In this document: piece by piece, positions 32,649 through 37,620 of the stretch | Position numbering within the stretch: position 1 is the stretch's first letter | Layout of the letters: every line of letters begins with the position of its first letter | DNA from: DATHYU01 sp033722675 | Lineage (GTDB): Bacteria > Actinomycetota > Acidimicrobiia > Spongiisociales > UBA11373 | Assembly: GCA_033722675.1 (NCBI GenBank) | Contig: JAWVYO010000011.1 | Coordinates: 1-37,620 of the forward strand | DNA length: 37,620 nucleotides | Direction: 5' to 3' | The notes under the pieces: generated by a model | The model's input: only the letters and a program-made list of their open reading frames with translations | Databases searched by the model: none | What the model was told of the DNA's origin: nothing | Position numbers and translations under genes: made by a program

Positions 32649-34900
32649 CGGCGGCGCTCCCGGAGGCCGGCGAGGAGCCCGACGACCCCGAGTGCCGCCG
32701 TCGTGAGCACCGTGATCTCGCCGAACGTGTCGAGCGCCCGGAAGTCGGTGAGCACCACGTTCACCACGTTGCTGCCTCCGGCGTCGGGCTTCGATCGCTC
32801 GAGATAGGCGGCCGACGTGTCGGTCACCGGCGAGGGGCTGCCGGCCGACAGGATGGCGGCGGTCACGAAGACCCCGACGCCCACCGACAGGACGGCTCGG
32901 ACGACGCGGGCCGGCCGCCACGACGAGCCGGGAAATCGCAGCGGCATCCGGTAGAGCACCACGGCGAGGACGACGAGGCCCACCGTCTCGATGAGCAGTT
33001 GGGTGAGGGCGAGGTCGGGAGCGCCCTGGATGACGAAGAGCGCCGCCATCCCGTAGCCGACCGCGCCGAGGAGCAGGAGGGCGGCGAGCCGGCGGCGGGC
33101 GATCAGCAGGGCGAGGGTGCTCACCGCCATGAGCCCCAGCACCGACCCCTGGACCCATCCCTCGACGGCGACCGCGTCGTCGGGCACCTCGAAGGCGCCG
33201 AGGAGCGCCACGCCGGGGACGGCGAGGACGGCGGCGAGCACGACGCCGAGATAGACCGGCAGCGAGCCGCTCTGGAACACGGCCGTCGACCTGGTGGCCA
33301 GCCGGAGCAGTCCCGTCACCGTTCCTTCGAACACGGCGGCGGCGTCGGGGAGCCTCGGGAGCGCCGCCAGGCCCCGGTCCACGCGCCGCCGCGACACGAC
33401 GAGCGCGGCGCCCAGCGCCAGGGACAGCGCCGACAGGCCGAGGGCCGGTGTGATCCCGGGCCACAGGACGATCTTGACGGCGTCGGCCACGCCGGTGACC
33501 GCCTCACCGGCCGGATCGGCGAGCCCCTTCGCCAGATCGGGTGCGACGCCCAGGACGATCCCGGCGACGGCGAGGAGGGCGGGGACGGCGGCCAGTCGCC
33601 GGCCGCGCTCGGGACGGACACCATCGACGGGCGGACCGACGAACACGGCGAGGACCCGGCCGGTATAGGCGACGGTGAGCACCGAACCGGCCGCCACGAT
33701 CCAGGCGAGCAGCGGATCGCTGGCGAGGAGGGCGTCGAGCACCGACTCCTTGGCGACGAAGCCCAGGAGCGGGGGGATACCGGCCATCGACGCCCCCGCG
33801 AGCGCGGCGACGGCGGCGAGGGCGGGCATCGAGTGTCGGAGGCCGGCGAGTCTCCGGACGTCGCGCGTCCCGGTCGCCGCATCGACGGCACCCACGACGA
33901 GGAACAGCGCGGCCTTGAAGAGTGCGTGGGCCAGGAGCATCGCGAGGCCGGCGGTCACGGCGGCGGGGGTGCCGACGCCGGCCGTGAGGGTGAGGAGGCC
34001 GAGCTGGGCGAGGGTCCCGTACGCGAGGATCCGTTTGAGGTCGTGCTCCCGCAGCGCCCGCCATCCGCCGAGGAACAGGGTCACCGTGCCGAGGGTCGCC
34101 ACGGTCGGGGTCCAGAATCCGACGGCGGCGGCGACGGGCGCGAGCTGGAGGAGCAGGAAGATGCCCGCCTTCACCATCGTCGCCGAGTGCAGGTACGCAC
34201 TGGCGGGCGTCGGCGCTGCCATGGCCCCGGGCAGCCAGGCGTGGAAGGGGAACTGGGCGGACTTCGTGACGGCGCCGAGCAGGATCAGCACCAGGGCGAC
34301 GGACGTGGCCGTCCCCGAGGGCGGTGCGGCGGTGAGTTCCGAGAGCCGCAGTGTTCCCGCCTCGGCACCGAGGACGACGATGCCACCGAGCATCGCGAGC
34401 CCCCCCATGACGGTGACGAGGGCCGCCTGTCGTGCCGCCGCCAGGGCGGCGGGGGAGCGGGTGTCGTGGCCGATGAGCAGGTAGGAGGTCACGGTCGTGA
34501 GCTCCCAGAAGAGGTACAGCGTCACGAGATGGTCGGACAGGACCAGTCCCAGCATCGAGCCGGCGAAGGCCACGAGCGAGGCCAGGAACCGCGTGGCCGC
34601 GGGTGTGGCGCCCAGATACCGGCCGCTGTAGAGGACGACCCCGACCCCGATGGCGGTGACCAGGAGGCCGAGGAGCAGCGCCGTCGCGTCGAGACGCAGG
34701 TCGACGGCGATGCCGAGATCGGGGACCCAGGCCCATCGTTCGTCCCGGGGCGTGCCGTCGAGCACGTCGGGCGCCGCGGTGACGAGCCATGCGAGGGACG
34801 CCGCGGGCGGTGCGGCGGCGACGGCGACGGAACGACGGCCCGGGCCGAGCACCGGCAGCAGCGCCGCGGCGGCGAAGTGGGCGAGGAGGAGGACGATCAT
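32645..34900 (-). CDS. mnhA: monovalent cation/H+ antiporter subunit A
   Basis: A 751-residue NuoL-like subunit, the largest of the Mrp complex. The proton-path Glu133 sits in LYLFWELTTVTSYLLIG. TKSAQFPFHAWLPGAMAAPTP includes Lys213, and SATMVKAGIFLL Lys244. DLKRILAYGTLAQLGLL is the broken-helix motif. The C-terminal about 200 residues carry the extra MrpA/B-like helices (GAPDLALTQLLIETVGLVVLA, then NVVLTDFRALDTFGEITVL). The ATG at 34900 starts the first helix. A 65-base gap with a hairpin separates it from the Kef-type gene upstream, and no new promoter is obvious, so readthrough is likely. Confidence 0.95.
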   Translation of the reverse strand: MIVLLLAHFAAAALLPVLGPGRRSVAVAAAPPAASLAWLVTAAPDVLDGTPRDERWAWVPDLGIAVDLRLDATALLLGLLVTAIGVGVVLYSGRYLGATPAATRFLASLVAFAGSMLGLVLSDHLVTLYLFWELTTVTSYLLIGHDTRSPAALAAARQAALVTVMGGLAMLGGIVVLGAEAGTLRLSELTAAPPSGTATSVALVLILLGAVTKSAQFPFHAWLPGAMAAPTPASAYLHSATMVKAGIFLLLQLAPVAAAVGFWTPTVATLGTVTLFLGGWRALREHDLKRILAYGTLAQLGLLTLTAGVGTPAAVTAGLAMLLAHALFKAALFLVVGAVDAATGTRDVRRLAGLRHSMPALAAVAALAGASMAGIPPLLGFVAKESVLDALLASDPLLAWIVAAGSVLTVAYTGRVLAVFVGPPVDGVRPERGRRLAAVPALLAVAGIVLGVAPDLAKGLADPAGEAVTGVADAVKIVLWPGITPALGLSALSLALGAALVVSRRRVDRGLAALPRLPDAAAVFEGTVTGLLRLATRSTAVFQSGSLPVYLGVVLAAVLAVPGVALLGAFEVPDDAVAVEGWVQGSVLGLMAVSTLALLIARRRLAALLLLGAVGYGMAALFVIQGAPDLALTQLLIETVGLVVLAVVLYRMPLRFPGSSWRPARVVRAVLSVGVGVFVTAAILSAGSPSPVTDTSAAYLERSKPDAGGSNVVNVVLTDFRALDTFGEITVLTTAALGVVGLLAGLRERRR

Positions 34901-34918
34901 GGCGGTGCGCGGCCCGTC

Positions 34919-34938
34919 GGCGGACCGGTGGGTCCGCC
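34919..34938 (-). promoter_or_regulatory. intercistronic hairpin before mnhA
   Basis: A perfect 8-base stem, GGCGGACC and GGTCCGCC with a 4-base loop, lies in the 65-base gap between the Kef-type gene and mnhA. No U tract follows on the minus strand, so it is more likely an RNA processing or stability element than a terminator. A partial terminator that sets the ratio of the two antiporters is possible. Confidence 0.45.
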
Positions 34939-34965
34939 CGGGAGCAGGCGAGGGTCTCGGTTCGT

Positions 34966-36789
34966 CTAGACGGCTTCGGTCGTGCCGGCCGGCGACGGCA
35001 GTTCGTCCTCGGCGGGCTTGGTGGCGACCACGACGTGGTCGCCGGGCGAGAGTGTCGCAGACGCGTCGAACAACCTGGCCGTGTCGCGCGTGAGGACGAC
35101 GAGGGGGAGCACCTCGAGGTCCGGGTCGGCGGGTCCGCGTCCGACGAGGGGGAGGTCGTCGGGATCCTCCACCTCGATCGTCACGAGCCGCATGGTCCCG
35201 TGCTCGATGGCGACCTCCCAGGCGGCCAGATCGACGGGACGGCCGAGCCACGGCGTGACCCCGGAGCCCTCGAGGAGCGTCTCGCCGGCGCCGGTCGGGC
35301 CGGCGGGGACGGCGACGAGGCGCGTCGGGATCCCGAGCGCCCGATCGGCGACCTGTGCCCCGAGCAGGTTCACCTCGAGATTGGGGGTGAGGCCCAGATA
35401 GAGGCCGGCCCGCGTTCCTCCCGCCTCGGCGAGGTCGGCCTCCTGGAGGACGCTCCCCCTGACGGCCGGAAGCCCCGCCCGGCGGGCAGCCTCGACATGG
35501 TCGGGGTTCGTGTCGACCACGGTGACGCGCCGGCCGTGGGCCAGTTCGGCCGCCACCGTCCGGGCGAGCGGACCGGCCCCGGCCACCACGACGCCGGCGC
35601 GGTCGGCACCGGCCTCGGCCAGATCGCCGCGCCGACGCAGCCAGCGCACGCCGGCGGTGAGGAGCACCGGCACCGTGGCGGTGGTGAAGAAGGCCATGAA
35701 CACGAGGATCGAGAACACCTCCTGGCCGATGATCCCCTGTTCGAGCGCGAGCTCCGCGACCACGATCTCCACGGCGCCGCGTCCGTTCATCCCGGCGCCG
35801 ATGGTGACGCCCTCGCGCCAGCCCCGACCGCTGAGGGTGTAGAAGAGCGCGGTGCCGAACACCTTGCCGACGGTGGCGAGCACCACGACGAGCACGAGGA
35901 GCGCGAGGTCGGTCCGGAAGACGGCGAAGGAGACGTCGAACCCGGCGGTGACGAAGAACACCGGCGCCAGGAACCCGAGGGCGGCCGTCCCGACGTCGTT
36001 CTCGGTCTCGCGGAAGGCGTCGCGGTCGAGGACCCCCTCACGCAGGAAGAGTCCGCCGATGAAGGCGCCGAGGATCGCGTGGACCCCGGCGGCCTCCGCG
36101 GCGGCCCCGAACCCGAGCCCGATCCCCACGACGGCGAGCATCCGGGAGACGCGATCGAGGCGCGAGATCATCCCGCCGACGAGCGGCAGGACGCGGGTGC
36201 CGACGACGAAGGCGCCGAGGAGGAACAGGGCGACCTGCAGGCCCATGAGGGCGAGATCGCCGAACAGCAGCGCACCGGCGGCCGCGGCGCCCAGCACGGC
36301 CGAGAAGGCGATGAGCACGGCGACGTCGGCGATGAGTGCGCCGGCCATGAGGACGTGGGCGATGCGGGTGCCGAGGAGGTCGAGGTCCACGAGGATGCGG
36401 GACTTGGTCGCGAGGGAGGTCACGCCCATGGCGAGCCCGATGAAGACGGCTGCGGTGAGCGTCTGGTCGTAGAGCAGCGCCACGCCGATGCCGAGGGCGG
36501 CCGGGACGACGAAGCCGCCGACCGCCGCGAGCAGACCCGGTCCCGACGCACGGCGCAGGTCCCGGGGCTCGATGTGCATGCCGATGGCGAGCATCATCAC
36601 CAGGACGCCGAGCTTGCCGATGACGGTGAGGGCGTCGCCCTTGGCGAGGAGGCCCAGGACGGCCGGGCCGAGGACGATGCCGGCGGCCAGCTCCCCGAGC
36701 ACGGCGGGGTATCCCAGACGGCGAGCGATGGCGCCGGCGCCCAGGGCCGCCGTGAGGACGGCGAGCAGGTTGACGAGGTCGAGACTCAC
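34966..36789 (-). CDS. Kef/CPA2-type cation:proton antiporter with TrkA-N-like domain
   Basis: A 607-residue protein. Residues 1-390 form about twelve membrane helices of the monovalent cation:proton antiporter-2 family (AIARRLGYPAVLGELAAGIVLGP, then LGAFIGGLFL). In the ion-binding helix it reads ALIADVAVL, with a single Asp where NapA-like members have two. Residues about 400-520 are a RCK/TrkA-N-like nucleotide-binding domain (VVVAGAGPLARTVAAEL with Asp at the end of strand 2 in VVDTNPD); the third Gly of GxGxxG is Ala. A TrkA-C-like region follows (about 535-600). It probably exchanges K+ or Na+ for H+ under NAD(H) control. GTG start 12 bases after the Usp-like gene. Confidence 0.88.
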   Translation of the reverse strand: MSLDLVNLLAVLTAALGAGAIARRLGYPAVLGELAAGIVLGPAVLGLLAKGDALTVIGKLGVLVMMLAIGMHIEPRDLRRASGPGLLAAVGGFVVPAALGIGVALLYDQTLTAAVFIGLAMGVTSLATKSRILVDLDLLGTRIAHVLMAGALIADVAVLIAFSAVLGAAAAGALLFGDLALMGLQVALFLLGAFVVGTRVLPLVGGMISRLDRVSRMLAVVGIGLGFGAAAEAAGVHAILGAFIGGLFLREGVLDRDAFRETENDVGTAALGFLAPVFFVTAGFDVSFAVFRTDLALLVLVVVLATVGKVFGTALFYTLSGRGWREGVTIGAGMNGRGAVEIVVAELALEQGIIGQEVFSILVFMAFFTTATVPVLLTAGVRWLRRRGDLAEAGADRAGVVVAGAGPLARTVAAELAHGRRVTVVDTNPDHVEAARRAGLPAVRGSVLQEADLAEAGGTRAGLYLGLTPNLEVNLLGAQVADRALGIPTRLVAVPAGPTGAGETLLEGSGVTPWLGRPVDLAAWEVAIEHGTMRLVTIEVEDPDDLPLVGRGPADPDLEVLPLVVLTRDTARLFDASATLSPGDHVVVATKPAEDELPSPAGTTEAV

Positions 36790-36801
36790 GAGCGGATCAC
36801 C

Positions 36802-37536
36802 TCAGGCGGCCACCGCGGGAGCGGGGCGCGGGTCGGGGACGGTCATGACGGTGAAGTCGGTGTGACGAACCAGCCAGCGGATGCCGGGCTGGTGTCCGTG
36901 GGCGGGGACGACGAGGACGTCGGCGCGGATACGGGCGGCGGCGTCCCGCAGGTTCGACGGATCGACGGACCCGACCACGTCGATCCGGGCGTCGATCCCT
37001 CGCAGTCCGGGATGCCGCAGGAGGCCCACGAGCTCGGCGGAGCGGTCCCGGGGGACGAGGATGCGCAGCCCGGCGCCGGTGTCGGCGGCGAACCGTGCGG
37101 CGACGTCGACGAGCGCGAGGTCCTCGAAGGGGACGGCGATCCGGGTCGGTTCGAGGGCGGCCGTTCGCACGCGGAGCACGGCATGGCGTCCCTCGGCGGC
37201 GAGGGCGGCGGCCAGCGACCCCCACGGGGCGGTGGGGGCGGTCCGGCGGCCGTCGGAGGGGAGGACGATGAGCGCCCGTCCGCCGGTGTCGGCGACGTCG
37301 AGGATGCCGGCGGGGAGGTCGCCCTGTGTGGTGTCGACCGTCACGGTGTTGGGATGGCCGACGAGATCGGCGATTCGTCGGAGCTCGCCGGCGCGCCGCT
37401 CGGCCTGCTCGGGGGCGACCGCGTCCACCAGCCGCAGCGGCACGTCGGCGCGCCGGGCAAGGCGGGAGCCCCACCGGACGGCGTCGTCGGGGACGTGACG
37501 GGCACCGGTGACGACGCCGTGGTGGACGCGGTCCAT
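36802..37536 (-). CDS. Usp-like (universal stress protein-type) protein, 244 aa
   Basis: Two tandem alpha/beta halves of about 120 residues. The first is GVVTGARHVPDDAVRWGSRLARRADVPLRLVDAV to ALIVLPSDGR; the second is IAVPFEDLALVDVAARFAADTGAGLRIL to VLVVPAHGHQPG, then TVMTVPDPRP. This is the fold pattern of a tandem universal stress protein, but the ATP-binding GxxG-x9-GS/T motif is not clear in either half, so it may not bind nucleotide. AAGGAGGA lies seven bases before the ATG. It is first in the putative antiporter operon, downstream of a strong promoter and operator. Such proteins often accompany or are fused to Kef-type antiporters. A regulatory role is inferred. Confidence 0.6.
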   Translation of the reverse strand: MDRVHHGVVTGARHVPDDAVRWGSRLARRADVPLRLVDAVAPEQAERRAGELRRIADLVGHPNTVTVDTTQGDLPAGILDVADTGGRALIVLPSDGRRTAPTAPWGSLAAALAAEGRHAVLRVRTAALEPTRIAVPFEDLALVDVAARFAADTGAGLRILVPRDRSAELVGLLRHPGLRGIDARIDVVGSVDPSNLRDAAARIRADVLVVPAHGHQPGIRWLVRHTDFTVMTVPDPRPAPAVAA

Positions 37537-37587
37537 GGGTCCTCCTTGCTGGACGCCGGGGGAGGCCGACGAATTTGGTACGAAATG

Positions 37588-37606
37588 AATCATACGAGAT
37601 ATGATT
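37588..37606. promoter_or_regulatory. perfect palindrome overlapping the -10: probable operator
   Basis: AATCATA-CGAGA-TATGATT is a perfect 7-base inverted repeat with a 5-base centre, covering the -10 and half the spacer of the operon promoter, the classic place for a repressor. A weaker palindrome ATTTGGT/ACGAAAT (37573-37586, one mismatched pair) covers the predicted start site. The regulator is not in the window; it may lie just beyond the right edge. Confidence 0.7.
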
Positions 37607-37617
37607 AGCGAAATCAA
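37589..37617 (-). promoter_or_regulatory. near-consensus promoter of the Usp-antiporter operon
   Basis: On the minus strand, -35 TTGATT (37612-37617), exactly 17 bases of spacer, and -10 TATGAT (37589-37594). The transcription start would be about 37582, leaving a leader of about 46 bases with a strong ribosome site. This is the best promoter match in the window and sits in an abruptly AT-rich patch. Confidence 0.75.
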
Positions 37618-37620
37618 TAA

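Noticed and set aside
34789..37608. A 2.8 kb plus-strand open frame across the antiporter region.
   Set aside because: Its translation is low-complexity Gly/Asp/Glu/His/Arg, while the minus-strand frames encode clear membrane proteins. It is a shadow.

Overview
This 37.6 kb window is high-GC chromosomal DNA (G+C clearly above 65%, third codon positions almost all G or C) densely packed with genes. The gene content suggests an actinomycetote, possibly of the Acidimicrobiia. The evidence is a split pntAA/pntAB/pntB transhydrogenase, an Rv0121-type PPOX/F420-family protein, an attenuator-controlled ilvBN, TANNNT -10 elements placed directly before start codons (leaderless transcripts), and many GTG starts with 4-base GTGA/ATGA overlaps. 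This assignment is inference, because there is no rRNA or marker gene in the window. I see no insertion sequence, prophage, CRISPR array, tRNA or rRNA.

Layout. Positions 1-1165 (minus) hold the 5' end of a cupin-like gene, a small conserved hypothetical and a Thr-rich lipoprotein. A VOC-family gene follows on the plus strand (1214-1591). Positions 1588-9409 (minus) carry kynureninase, metK, a nitroreductase, the three-gene NAD(P) transhydrogenase, a disulfide-type flavoprotein and a PPOX-class protein. A membrane-anchored thioredoxin-like gene (plus) and a class III aminotransferase (minus) share a CTAG stop overlap. Positions 11135-14007 are gnd-zwf. A lipoprotein M1 metallopeptidase comes next, then leuA, ilvN and ilvB (15561-19464, minus). 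ilvB is preceded by a readable attenuator (19493-19643): promoter, leader peptide with an Ile-Leu-Val-Leu run, leader hairpin and terminator hairpin with a U tract.

The plus strand from 19687 encodes a coiled-coil NYN-domain protein and a 1164-residue zinc-ribbon/adenylate cyclase/ATPase regulator. A small four-cysteine protein lies convergent to it. After an intergenic stretch carrying an imperfect direct duplication, a plus-strand operon (24914-29312) encodes epoxyqueuosine reductase, a metallophosphoesterase, a methyltransferase, an SRPBCC protein, an ArsA/GET3-type ATPase and a small acidic protein. The rest (29299-37536, minus) looks like one long cation/proton homeostasis operon: a Usp-like gene, a Kef/CPA2-type antiporter with a TrkA-N-like domain, and an Mrp (Mnh) antiporter in the order A-B-C-D-F-(G-E fusion). 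A near-consensus promoter in an abruptly AT-rich patch at the window edge, overlapped by a perfect palindrome, probably drives it.

The window is mostly core metabolism: NADPH supply (pnt, zwf, gnd), branched-chain amino acids, SAM synthesis, tRNA modification and ion homeostasis. I found no convincing defence system or biosynthetic cluster. The least ordinary items are the Mrp G-E fusion with reordered genes, the operator/promoter at the right edge, the duplicated element before queG, the small ORF between ilvN and leuA, and the recurrent leaderless-promoter geometry.
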